Virus record (IMG/VR): IMGVR_UViG_3300043331_000549
Coordinates: 1 to 42,626 of that record
Strand: one strand, 5' to 3'
Source: a virus
Length of the DNA stretch: 42,626 nt
Shown here: one piece after another, positions 1 through 5,610 of the stretch
Position numbering within the stretch: the stretch's first letter is position 1
Layout: each line of letters begins with the position of its first letter
Notes under the pieces: generated by a model
What the model saw: the letters and a program-made list of their open reading frames with translations, nothing else
Told to the model about the DNA's origin: nothing
Databases searched by the model: none
Made by a program: the position numbers and the translations under genes

Positions 1-97
1 CTCTGCCCCCCGACCGTGAAAACGTCCCGTGATTGCGCTGTCGTCATCCGCTCGCCCTCCAATCGCGTCGTCGTCAAATGTGATCCTGCCGTGTTCC
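1..97. repeat. Terminal direct repeat, left copy
   Basis: These 97 bases are identical to the last 97 bases of the window (42530-42626). The reading frames run cleanly across the join, so the molecule closes to a circle of 42,529 bp. An exact overlap of this size at contig ends is typical of an assembler closing a circular or circularly permuted genome. I read it as a sign of completeness and not as a biological terminal repeat, though a short physical repeat cannot be excluded from sequence alone. Confidence 0.9.
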
Positions 98-348
98 CAC
101 AGATCGTTGTCCAGCAGCAGCCGCAGGCCCGGCTCGGCCCACCGCCAACCCGGTCGACCAAATCCAGACACTGGCTGCGAAAACGCATCGTCTGGGTGGA
201 ACAGCTCCTCGCCCGCTTCCAGCCGTGCGATAAACACGGCGACCTTGTCTGGCCCCGGTCGCACGCTCGTTGGCTCTGGTAAGCTCTGCGGCTGGAACTC
301 ATCGCTGCCGCCGCGCCGAATCGCTTGAATCACCTCGTAAATGTTCAT
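1..348 (-). CDS. Hypothetical early phage protein, 5' part (gene crosses the circle junction)
   Basis: The ATG at 348 is preceded by AAGGA seven bases upstream. The frame runs to base 1 (116 codons) and continues on the circle from 42529 to a TGA at 42488, giving 129 aa. The protein starts MNIYEVIQAIRRGG and is acidic and rich in Pro, Gly and Trp in the middle, with an Arg/Gly-rich tail (FPGPRGGRFRDRG). I recognise no family. Its 3' end overlaps the start of the next gene (42576), so the two are probably translated together ahead of recT. A role in recombination or early takeover is only suggested by position. Confidence 0.6.
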   Translation of the reverse strand, partial: MNIYEVIQAIRRGGSDEFQPQSLPEPTSVRPGPDKVAVFIARLEAGEELFHPDDAFSQPVSGFGRPGWRWAEPGLRLLLDNDLWEHGRITFDDDAIGGRADDDSAITGRFHGRGAE

Positions 349-419
349 TGCCATGTCCTTACCTCCGTGTGTAAAAGTGCGACCTGCCGCCTCCCTGCGG
401 CAGGATCGCTGTCAACCAT
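345..419 (-). CDS. Possible 24-aa leader peptide
   Basis: The ATG at 419 is preceded by a purine-rich GAGAGGAAG about eight bases upstream. The frame ends in a TGA that overlaps the ATG at 348 in an ATGA arrangement, as seen at many real junctions in this genome. The peptide (MVDSDPAAGRRQVALLH...) matches nothing I know. The same bases contain the 383-404 hairpin, so this could equally be untranslated leader. Confidence 0.25.
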   Translation of the reverse strand: MVDSDPAAGRRQVALLHTEVRTWQ

Positions 420-609
420 GACGCAGGCTTCCTCTCCCTCTCCTTTAGAGCCGCTCCGCGGCCCGCTCCGATTTCAATGGGCCTTTTTGCGACGTGCCCA
501 GGTCGTCAACAAATGGAAACGTAACGGCCGCGGTTACGATGCCACTCACGGCTTGGCAGCCCACGCGGCTAAGCCCTAGTAAAAGCCACTTAAGGGACAG
601 GGCGGTCCC
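349..609. other. Intergenic region with two hairpins
   Basis: About 260 bases separate the 610-879 gene from the 348 start. Apart from the weak 24-aa frame (345-419), I see no convincing gene on either strand. An 84-codon plus-strand frame here has no ribosome site or recognisable features. The stretch holds the terminator-like stem at 591-612 and the hairpin at 383-404, so it may separate two transcription units in the early block. Confidence 0.5.
383..404 (-). promoter_or_regulatory. GC-rich leader hairpin
   Basis: A perfect 8-bp stem (CCTGCCGC / GCGGCAGG) encloses a 6-base loop that reads AGGGAG on the minus strand. It lies 35-56 bases upstream of the ATG at 348. A short TTTT follows eight bases after the stem. 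It could be a weak terminator or a leader structure presenting GGGAG; I cannot decide between these. Confidence 0.3.
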
Positions 610-612
610 TTA
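591..612 (-). terminator. Candidate intrinsic terminator overlapping a stop codon
   Basis: A perfect 8-bp stem, TAAGGGAC / GTCCCTTA, has a 6-base loop. It starts in the TAA stop codon of the 610-879 gene. On the minus strand it is followed by AGTGGCTTTTACT, a short T run beginning six bases after the stem. The stem is good but the T tract is short, so it may attenuate transcription and not end it. Confidence 0.4.
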
Positions 613-879
613 GTTTTGCTCTGCGCTCAGTCTGTCCACCGTCTCCTTGACAATCTGATCCGCCACCCAGTCGATGATCACCAGCATCCCCGTCATGTAC
701 TCGCGTTGGGTTGGCTTGCCGAAGCCCTGCCGCTGGCCCGTCGCGATGATTTGCTGGAGTGCATCCATGTCGATGATCCCCAGCTCCGACGGCCGCAACT
801 GCTGCGAATCCGTGTCCTGCTCGATCCGCAGCAGCAGGTAGGCGATCACGAATTGTTCGCGGGTGACGGCATCGGACAT
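610..879 (-). CDS. Hypothetical small phage protein (89 aa)
   Basis: The ATG at 879 overlaps the TAA of the upstream gene (TAATG), consistent with reinitiation. The predicted protein is mostly helical and acidic (MSDAVTREQFVIAYLLLRI...), with no membrane segment and no motif I recognise. It is the last gene before a terminator-like hairpin, so it probably closes a short gene block that starts near 3450. Function unknown. Confidence 0.6.
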   Translation of the reverse strand: MSDAVTREQFVIAYLLLRIEQDTDSQQLRPSELGIIDMDALQQIIATGQRQGFGKPTQREYMTGMLVIIDWVADQIVKETVDRLSAEQN

Positions 880-1151
880 TACGTTGCTTCCCCTGTCTCC
901 TCCGTCTTACTCCGGTTACGGCGGCGGCCCGGTGGAATTTTGATCCACACGGGCGTGTGCGACGGTGACCGTATCGACACGCGGTCCAATACAATCTCGT
1001 CTAAGCACTTCTCGCAGATCACCGTGACGCTCACCACGGCTCCCTCGTATGTGTCACCGACGGTCGGCCCGAGACTGTAGTGGATCGTGCAGTTGCAGCG
1101 GATGCAGTCTCCCGCGATCCACGCTTCGCGTAGTGTTGATTTGGTTTCCAT
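879..1151 (-). CDS. Small zinc-ribbon-like protein (90 aa)
   Basis: Cysteines occur as CIRCNC near residues 16-21 and as CEKC near residues 46-49, a CxxC...CxxC spacing typical of a zinc ribbon. The C-terminus is Arg/Lys-rich (GRRRNRSK), which could bind nucleic acid. It starts at an ATG at 1151 and its TAA overlaps the next ATG. Zinc-ribbon proteins of this size are frequent in this genome's early block. Zinc binding is inferred from cysteine spacing; function unknown. Confidence 0.6.
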   Translation of the reverse strand: METKSTLREAWIAGDCIRCNCTIHYSLGPTVGDTYEGAVVSVTVICEKCLDEIVLDRVSIRSPSHTPVWIKIPPGRRRNRSKTEETGEAT

Positions 1152-1175
1152 TTAGTCCTCCCTTAGCGTGGCAGT

Positions 1176-1340
1176 TCACAGCAACCCCTTAGCGCGAGCA
1201 TCCCGCATCAATGGAATCAACTTACGCGCCGATTCCCAGCCGCGATCATGAATCTCACTCAGTAACATCACGAGATCAAACATCTCTAAACTAATGATGA
1301 AGTCGTACTCGTCCTGAGTCATATCAATATTGTCACTCAT
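1176..1340 (-). CDS. Hypothetical 54-aa protein
   Basis: The ATG at 1340 (MSDNIDMTQDEYDF) is preferred over an upstream in-frame start because the residues before it read as untranslated sequence overlapping the neighbour. The protein looks helical, with an acidic N-terminal half and a basic end. No known family. It lies 24 bases ahead of the zinc-ribbon gene. Confidence 0.5.
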   Translation of the reverse strand: MSDNIDMTQDEYDFIISLEMFDLVMLLSEIHDRGWESARKLIPLMRDARAKGLL

Positions 1341-1360
1341 GCCATTGTTGCCTCTCGGCG

Positions 1361-1924
1361 TTAACAATCCTGCCTTATGACCCACCTGAAACACACGGAT
1401 CGCCCGGGGAACTTCGCGCCATCTACAAGCGCGCCGCATTTCTGCAGTTCCTCGATGCTGTACGATACGAAAGCACTTCTGCGGTCACGATTCCATGTCT
1501 GTGGCCGACTGTCATCCAGCAACCCAGCGCGACGCATCACTTCGACGTCGACAATTACGTACTCTTCGAGATCATCATCCTGATCAATCCAGGCGTAGAA
1601 GATTAGGGAACAATGCCCCTCGCGTAGCTTCTGAAGCTCTGTCTTCGCGCCGCTCGCTCGCGTCGATCGAATTGTCACATCGCGATACCGACCCGCCGAA
1701 GCAACTCGGCGAACGCGCATGCCCATCTTTACCCGTGGCCCGAATTCGGCAGGTAACTCGATAATTGCATCGGTCGCTTCCTGGGTGTCGCTGACCATGT
1801 CACTCAGCGACCTCGTGACGATATGCGTGAAGAGATATGAAGTAATTGCTTCCATTGCGGACTTATCAAATCTCTTTGCCCACTTCCAATCTTCACGCAC
1901 ATCATCCGGGAGTTGATCGTTCAT
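1361..1924 (-). CDS. Hypothetical protein (187 aa), partner of the methyltransferase gene
   Basis: The ATG at 1924 overlaps the TGA of the ParB/MT-A70 gene (ATGA), so the two are very likely coupled. The N-terminal half is helical. The middle has alternating strands with a D-x-T-I-R segment and a T-E-L-Q-K segment, followed by a FYAWIDQDDD stretch. The spacing of these charged residues faintly recalls a PD-(D/E)XK nuclease core, but I cannot show the full motif. If it were a nuclease, the pair with a methyltransferase would be notable; at present this is only a suggestion. Confidence 0.6.
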   Translation of the reverse strand: MNDQLPDDVREDWKWAKRFDKSAMEAITSYLFTHIVTRSLSDMVSDTQEATDAIIELPAEFGPRVKMGMRVRRVASAGRYRDVTIRSTRASGAKTELQKLREGHCSLIFYAWIDQDDDLEEYVIVDVEVMRRAGLLDDSRPQTWNRDRRSAFVSYSIEELQKCGALVDGAKFPGRSVCFRWVIRQDC

Positions 1925-3066
1925 GCGACAGCCTCTTTACCCCATGCTTCAAAACCATCAATAGAACGACGGCTAAACATGTCCAATCGCCTGCCGGATG
2001 TCACCCGTCGCACGATGCCGTAAAACTCTTCTGGCTTCTCGCTGTGCTTGCCGCGAGGTGCGTTGAAACACGTCGGCAAGTCTTTCGTCGACTTGAACGA
2101 CGGCGTGCCTCGCCTTGCGTAGAGTGCAAATTCGCAATTGAATTGCGGCAGCCCGATAGGCTGGAAGCCGCCCGGCTTGTGCCAGACGAACGTGCAGACG
2201 TATTTAAGATGCCACGCATCCAGTAATTCAAAGGCGTCGCGAATGAATCGCTGTGTTGTCCACAACCAAACGTGACAATCGTTTGCGAACGGCGGTTTTA
2301 ATAGAATCAATTCCGCCTGCGTCATCGTCGGGTAATCGAATGCCGCCTGATTCGGCCGCACATCACGCTCGATCTTTTCCATCCGCCACGGCGGATCGAT
2401 CACGATTACGTCATAAATGGCTTGCGTTGCCACAACGGGACGCTTGGCCAATTCTTCGAGTTTCTGATGCTGCTCTTTTCGTTTCAACTCGCGCCACGCC
2501 CGCTCGACCTTGCCCGTCGATTCCATAAGGTCGATCGCTTCGGCGTCGCCCGACTTCGCCACCGCCTTGGCTTTCTCGTAGGTCGGTCCAGACATACCGA
2601 TTGATTCGCCGACTCTCCGTGAGGTTTCATTCTCGTGACGGGAAACTTTACCCAAATTTTGGGGAGAGTTTTTCTTCCGCCCGCGTCCACCAGACTTCTG
2701 TCCTTCCTCTTTCCGCTTGTCCGCCTTGGGCCGTTCCAGCTTTTCCAGCCGCTCGCCGAGTGCCACCGCTTCTAGCGGCGTGAAGTCCTTACGGCAGACG
2801 TTTTCGTCACGCTCGGCCTTGAGCAGCAGCAACGCCTCGTCAAGGTTGTTCACGACGTGCGCCGGGATTGTGTCACCGAGGTTTGCACGCTTCCAAGCTT
2901 CTAGGCGACGACGGCCCGCGACGAGATTCGACTCCGGCGTCACAACGATCGGTTGCAACAAACCAACTTCGCGGATACTCGCCTCAAGCGAGGTTAAATC
3001 ACCGAGGTCTTTGCGGAACCGTTTCCCGACGACTATGTCAGCCACGCGGACAATTGTGATAGCCAC
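1921..3066 (-). CDS. ParB-like domain fused to MT-A70-type adenine methyltransferase
   Basis: 381 aa. I chose the GTG at 3066 because GGAGGA lies five bases upstream; the longer frame to 3210 runs through the structured element at 3131-3202. Residues 1-100 are ParB/Srx-like, with the GLLQPIVV...LVAGRRRLEA signature (about 35-57) and E..N..R.DF.P.E near 88-100. A basic linker with RGRKK follows. The C-terminal part carries DPPW at 224-227, the catalytic motif of MT-A70 methyltransferases, which transfer a methyl group from S-adenosylmethionine to N6 of adenine. The likely role is modification of phage or host DNA at sites chosen with help of the ParB-like domain. Confidence 0.85.
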   Translation of the reverse strand: MAITIVRVADIVVGKRFRKDLGDLTSLEASIREVGLLQPIVVTPESNLVAGRRRLEAWKRANLGDTIPAHVVNNLDEALLLLKAERDENVCRKDFTPLEAVALGERLEKLERPKADKRKEEGQKSGGRGRKKNSPQNLGKVSRHENETSRRVGESIGMSGPTYEKAKAVAKSGDAEAIDLMESTGKVERAWRELKRKEQHQKLEELAKRPVVATQAIYDVIVIDPPWRMEKIERDVRPNQAAFDYPTMTQAELILLKPPFANDCHVWLWTTQRFIRDAFELLDAWHLKYVCTFVWHKPGGFQPIGLPQFNCEFALYARRGTPSFKSTKDLPTCFNAPRGKHSEKPEEFYGIVRRVTSGRRLDMFSRRSIDGFEAWGKEAVA

Positions 3067-3130
3067 AGAGATCCTCCGTGCACTTAGAATCCCTAGGCGG
3101 CTGAAAGACGCCGCCGAAATCAAAGTTAAA

Positions 3131-3202
3131 GGTGGCGGGTGTTGCAAAGAAACGTCGGCCTTGCCGATGTTTGGCCGTCCTTGCGGATAGGCCCACCCGC
3201 CA
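3131..3202 (-). ncRNA. Structured RNA element A (paralogue of element B)
   Basis: The ends form a perfect 8-bp stem (TGGCGGGT 3133-3140 with ACCCGCCA 3195-3202). Read on the minus strand, the interior has a hairpin with GGCC/GGCC pairing, a UCC/GGA stem and a GCAA (GNRA) loop (3173-3193), then AAACAU and a second GC-rich hairpin (CGGC-AAG-GCCG). A second copy at 4181-4252 keeps the outer stem, the GNRA loop and the AAACAU linker, and swaps one inner base pair (G-C for C-G). It lies between the 3265-3450 gene and the methyltransferase start, so it should be in the mRNA leader of the latter. Confidence 0.55.
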
Positions 3203-3264
3203 TGTTTCAAACAAGCTCACGCCGCCGCGCCCAATCGCCTGATTTACGACGGCGTGAGCAACGA

Positions 3265-3450
3265 TCACTCTTCTTTGGGTAGTCCGTAGAGCGAGCCGAT
3301 CAGTTCGCCATAGACCGTGCCGTCGATCCGCTGCTCGGCGAACAAGAGCCGCACCAGCTCGGCCGTGCGGTGAATGTGTTCCCAAGCGTCGTCGCGGTCC
3401 TTCGTCAGCTCGGCGCGCGATGGCACGTCCGGCACATGCGAAACTTGCAT
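3265..3450 (-). CDS. Hypothetical 61-aa early protein
   Basis: The ATG at 3450 has GGAGGTGAG just upstream, a strong ribosome site. The protein is helical and charged (AELTKDRDDAWEHIHRT...), with no known family. It is the first gene after the consensus-like promoter at 3533-3560, a position often taken by phage regulators or early takeover proteins. About 200 bases, including element A, separate it from the methyltransferase gene. Confidence 0.6.
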   Translation of the reverse strand: MQVSHVPDVPSRAELTKDRDDAWEHIHRTAELVRLLFAEQRIDGTVYGELIGSLYGLPKEE

Positions 3451-3508
3451 GACTCACCTCCATCTTTGAACTTGGAGGCCATCAGGCGGCCAAGATTGGC
3501 CAGCAGAC

Positions 3509-3525
3509 AGCCATCGTTAACCAAC
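3509..3525 (-). promoter_or_regulatory. Operator-like 17-nt motif at the early promoter start
   Basis: The minus strand reads GTTGGTTAACGATGGCT just at and after the expected transcription start of the 3533-3560 promoter. The same 17-mer with one difference (A for G) occurs at 4192-4208 on the plus strand. A repeated sequence at a promoter start is a reasonable repressor operator candidate; which protein would bind is unknown. Confidence 0.4.
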
Positions 3526-3532
3526 GAGGCTG

Positions 3533-3560
3533 AATATAACGCATTCGTTAGGGTTGTCAA
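3533..3560 (-). promoter_or_regulatory. Sigma70-type early promoter
   Basis: On the minus strand a perfect TTGACA (3560-3555) is followed by a 16-bp spacer and TATATT (3538-3533, five of six matches to the -10 consensus). Transcription would start near 3526 and enter the 61-aa gene at 3450 and the long minus-strand early block. It is the best promoter match I see in the window. Confidence 0.7.
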
Positions 3561-3595
3561 CGCGCGTTTTCGGCAGAAAATCTCAGCCTGTTTTT

Positions 3596-3907
3596 CTAGG
3601 CAAAGAATGAGCCGAGGCCGAAGATCAGCATGACGAGAATCGTCAAGATAGCCAGCACCGCGGGTGCGAGAATGAAGCCAATCCCGAGCGATATTCCGGT
3701 CGACATGGGCTTTTCGAGTAGAACTCGCTGGACAGTATCCCGCTGGGCAGCCGCTCGCCGCAGATCGTCGATCTCGGCACGTAGCTTGTGGACATCCCTG
3801 GCGAGCCGTGCCAGATCCGCGTCACGTTGCTTAATGGCCGCGGCAGCCATCCGCTTTTCGTCGGCCTTGACGGCAGCCAACAGATCGTCCGGCTTGTGAC
3901 TGGACAT
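3596..3907 (-). CDS. Coiled-coil protein with C-terminal membrane segments (103 aa)
   Basis: I chose the ATG at 3907 (MSSHKPDDLLAAV); no clear ribosome site is visible. Residues 10-65 are a charged helix with coiled-coil character (AAAAIKQRDADLARLARD...). Residues 70-103 are hydrophobic with glycines and one central proline, fitting one long or two short membrane helices, and end GLGSFFA. The architecture resembles small phage membrane proteins, but no family is recognisable. It follows the small helix-turn-helix gene at 3912 by a few bases and was probably transcribed with it. Confidence 0.55.
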   Translation of the reverse strand: MSSHKPDDLLAAVKADEKRMAAAAIKQRDADLARLARDVHKLRAEIDDLRRAAAQRDTVQRVLLEKPMSTGISLGIGFILAPAVLAILTILVMLIFGLGSFFA

Positions 3908-3911
3908 TGGT

Positions 3912-4136
3912 TTATGCCTGATAGCGACGCTGAAAACCCGGGTTTCCCGGTGGGCGATCAAGCTTTTGAAACGCCCTGACGCTTGCCGCAGAAATGGCCC
4001 AGGCACGCGCGTTGAGCTTCACGCCTTCAATCCGGCCAGCCAGCAGAAGTTGCCGAATCCGACCGACGGACAAGCCCAGAACTCGCGCGGCATCTGCCAC
4101 GCTGAGCCATTCTTTTTTCGATAACACGTTTGCCAT
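3912..4136 (-). CDS. Small helix-turn-helix protein, excisionase-like (74 aa)
   Basis: The sequence WLSVADAARVLGLSVGRIRQ near residues 10-29, followed by a short wing (GRIEGVKLNARAW), is the pattern of HTH_17/MerR-type excisionases and small phage regulators. AGGGG sits two bases before the ATG at 4136, very close for a ribosome site. The gene faces away from the integrase across the attP candidate, the classical place for a recombination directionality factor or a lysogeny switch protein. Excisionase versus repressor cannot be told apart from sequence. Confidence 0.65.
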   Translation of the reverse strand: MANVLSKKEWLSVADAARVLGLSVGRIRQLLLAGRIEGVKLNARAWAISAASVRAFQKLDRPPGNPGFQRRYQA

Positions 4137-4142
4137 GCCCCT

Positions 4143-4172
4143 ATTGTAACGGTATCGTAGTCTTTATGCCAG
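4143..4172 (-). promoter_or_regulatory. Possible promoter for the helix-turn-helix gene
   Basis: The minus strand has CTGGCA (4172-4167), an 18-bp spacer and TACAAT (4148-4143). The -10 matches five of six bases and the -35 four of six. The predicted start falls at or near the ATG at 4136, which would make a leaderless mRNA. If this promoter is the true one, structured element B lies upstream of it and is not in this mRNA. Confidence 0.35.
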
Positions 4173-4180
4173 CATTTAAG

Positions 4181-4252
4181 GTGGCGGGTCTGTTGGTTAA
4201 CAATGGCTTTTGCCTATGTTTTGCCCGTCCTTACGGAGAGGGCGACCCGCCA
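4181..4252 (-). ncRNA. Structured RNA element B (paralogue of element A)
   Basis: It shares with element A the 8-bp outer stem (4182-4189 with 4245-4252), the inner hairpin with a GNRA loop (GUAA here, plus-strand 4223-4243) and the AAACAU linker. The inner stem is GCCC/GGGC where A has GGCC/GGCC, a compensatory change that supports a real RNA fold on the minus strand. It lies three bases from the 3' end of the tRNA-like sequence, so a role in site-specific recombination DNA is an alternative. No T run follows, so it is not a simple terminator. Confidence 0.5.
4192..4208 (+). promoter_or_regulatory. Second copy of the 17-nt operator-like motif
   Basis: The plus strand reads GTTGGTTAACAATGGCT, 16 of 17 identical to the minus-strand motif at 3509-3525. 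Here it lies inside element B, between the outer stem and the small hairpin. It could be a second binding site of the same regulator, upstream of the 4136 gene. Confidence 0.35.
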
Positions 4253-4254
4253 AG

Positions 4255-4301
4255 TGGAGCGGAAGGGAGTCGAACCCTCGACCTCAGCATTGCGAACGCT
4301 G
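4255..4301 (-). other. attP candidate: 3' half of a tRNA-Ala-like gene
   Basis: On the minus strand this is a tRNA from the anticodon arm to the discriminator base: 5-bp anticodon stem (4285-4289/4297-4301) with loop TTCGCAA (anticodon CGC, Ala), variable loop AGGTC, T arm with loop TTCGACT (4263-4279), acceptor strand CCGCTCC and discriminator A at 4255. The 5' half does not supply the matching acceptor strand (GGAGCGG), so the tRNA is incomplete. Integrases of this class often use tRNA 3' halves, and the integrase starts about 170 bases away, so this is the likely attP core. No CCA is encoded. Confidence 0.7.
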
Positions 4302-4472
4302 CGCCGCTGGGACCGACGATCTCCCCCATCGCCGTGGGGCATAATCCGCAGCAATCAACCACCGTTTGCGGGGTTGATAGCGAGAGTCAATGACTTATTT
4401 TCGTGGCGGGAATAGGGACCGCATGATGCGTGGCTTGATTAGGAGCAGACCTGTGATTCAACGCCTGCCACC

Positions 4473-5318
4473 ATGCACCTGCACGACTTCCTGCGAGATT
4501 ACGCGAGCCGCCGCGTTCTGTCCGGTAGCTGTCACGATAACTATCGTAAACACCTCCACGATCTAATCGCCTTCCACGGCCGCCCGCTGCGAACGTCCGA
4601 ACTGTCCGCACGCCTCGTGGACGAATGGCTGACTGCCAAGATTCGGTCGGGACTGTCGCCCTATTACGTCCACGGAATGCGTTCAAGTATCTTGACCATC
4701 TGGCGCGATGCGTTCGTGCAGGGGATGGCCGAACGACCGCTGGCAACGCGCATCCGTCGGCCGGATCTGATCATTGACGTCTGGACCCCCGAGGATGTCG
4801 CCGCACTCGTCGCCGCCGCGCGCGATATACGAGGCATCTTCGAGCGGATCGGTATCCCGCGAGCCCCGTACCTGGCCACCGCGATCGCCGCGACTTGGCA
4901 CGCTGGCGTCCGCCGCAACGACCTGCACCGGATTCGCTATGACATGGTCTCCAAGGACGGCGTCGTCGTGCTCGCCCAGCACAAGACTGGCCGCCGGCAC
5001 GTCGCCCGTATCCCGCTGGAATACGTACGGGAAATGTCGGCCTTTTCTCGGGCACCAGGTCCGATCTGGCCACGGCCAGGCGTCAACGAGATCATCCGAC
5101 AAGCATTCCGCAAGCTAGTCGATCGCGTCCGTGCCACTCGACTCGACATGAAGGACGGCTGTTGGCGGGATATTCGCAGGTCGGCAGAGAATTCAGCTGA
5201 GAAACGCCACCCAGGTCAAGGCCACCTGCTGGCAGGTCACGAGCGACGGACCTTCGAACGCTACTACCGCCGCACCGAGGAATCGCCCCCGGTGGCTCCT
5301 GATCCGCTGCCGAAATAA
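4473..5318 (+). CDS. int: Tyrosine recombinase (phage integrase)
   Basis: 281 aa. The N-terminal 90 residues resemble a SAM-like core-binding domain (FLRDYASRRVLSGS...). The catalytic domain shows Arg147 (HAGVRRNDL), Lys171 (HKTGRRH), the degenerate box RDIRRS (Arg235, with the usual His replaced by Arg232), His256 (GHERRT) and the nucleophile among Tyr264/Tyr265 (FERYYRR). It should integrate and excise the phage at the host tRNA matching 4255-4301. No clear ribosome site precedes the ATG at 4473, and no other in-frame start exists. It is divergent from the 4136 gene. Confidence 0.9.
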   Translation: MHLHDFLRDYASRRVLSGSCHDNYRKHLHDLIAFHGRPLRTSELSARLVDEWLTAKIRSGLSPYYVHGMRSSILTIWRDAFVQGMAERPLATRIRRPDLIIDVWTPEDVAALVAAARDIRGIFERIGIPRAPYLATAIAATWHAGVRRNDLHRIRYDMVSKDGVVVLAQHKTGRRHVARIPLEYVREMSAFSRAPGPIWPRPGVNEIIRQAFRKLVDRVRATRLDMKDGCWRDIRRSAENSAEKRHPGQGHLLAGHERRTFERYYRRTEESPPVAPDPLPK

Positions 5319-5322
5319 TTTG

Positions 5323-5372
5323 CGGACTTTGTCCGAAATCTCTATTGCCTTTGCGGACAGTGTCCGTATATT
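5323..5372 (+). promoter_or_regulatory. Promoter with two palindromic operators
   Basis: Two 13-bp palindromes of form CGGAC..TGTCCG lie at 5323-5335 (CGGACTTTGTCCG) and 5354-5366 (CGGACAGTGTCCG), with centres 31 bp apart, close to three helical turns. The second exactly fills the spacer between TTGCCT (5345-5350) and TATATT (5367-5372), a plausible -35/-10 pair. A dimeric repressor could therefore block plus-strand transcription of the 5395 and 5611 genes. The 5395 product or the 3912 product are candidate binders. Confidence 0.6.
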
Positions 5373-5394
5373 GCTGATAGAGGAATGACCGATT

Positions 5395-5607
5395 ATGGAC
5401 ACCACCAAACTCTGGCGCATCTCGGCTGCCGCGCGGAAGTGCGGCACCGCAAAACAAACCCTCAGCTCGGCAATCCAGCGAGGACATTTACCGGCGACCT
5501 GGACCGCTTGCGGTTTGCCGCTGGTCACGCTCAAGGACGTCCGCTACTACTTAGCCCACTTGCCCAAGCGAGGGCCAAACAAATTCAACCAACGCGAAAG
5601 GACGTAA
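5395..5607 (+). CDS. Small helix-turn-helix DNA-binding protein (70 aa)
   Basis: MDTTKLWRISAAARKCGTAK followed by QTLSSAIQRG fits a MerR/HTH_17-like helix-turn-helix with a short wing (LPLVTLKDVRYY), and the tail is basic. AGAGG is about ten bases upstream of the ATG. It sits directly after the twin-operator promoter, so autorepression is likely. It may be the lysogeny regulator or an accessory factor of the integrase. No CI-type repressor with a peptidase domain was seen in the genome, so repression may rest on small proteins like this. Confidence 0.6.
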   Translation: MDTTKLWRISAAARKCGTAKQTLSSAIQRGHLPATWTACGLPLVTLKDVRYYLAHLPKRGPNKFNQRERT

Positions 5608-5610
5608 GCA

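Noticed and set aside
325-579. Plus-strand frame of 84 codons
   Set aside because: No ribosome site, no recognisable domain, and it overlaps the opposite-strand leader region with hairpins.
3131-3202. Element A as a twister-type ribozyme, because of its GCAAGGCCGACG string
   Set aside because: Element B does not keep that string, and the conserved ribozyme core is not present. The string is simply part of a short hairpin in A.
3067-3210. Extended N-terminus of the ParB/MT-A70 gene
   Set aside because: It would translate the structured element; the GTG at 3066 has a good ribosome site and starts exactly at the ParB domain.
3131-4252. Elements A and B as rho-independent terminators
   Set aside because: No U run follows either outer stem, and the interior is more complex and conserved than a terminator needs.
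4255-4329. A complete tRNA-Ala gene
   Set aside because: The 5' acceptor strand GGAGCGG is absent and the D loop lacks its GG, so only the 3' half is tRNA-like. Called as attP instead.
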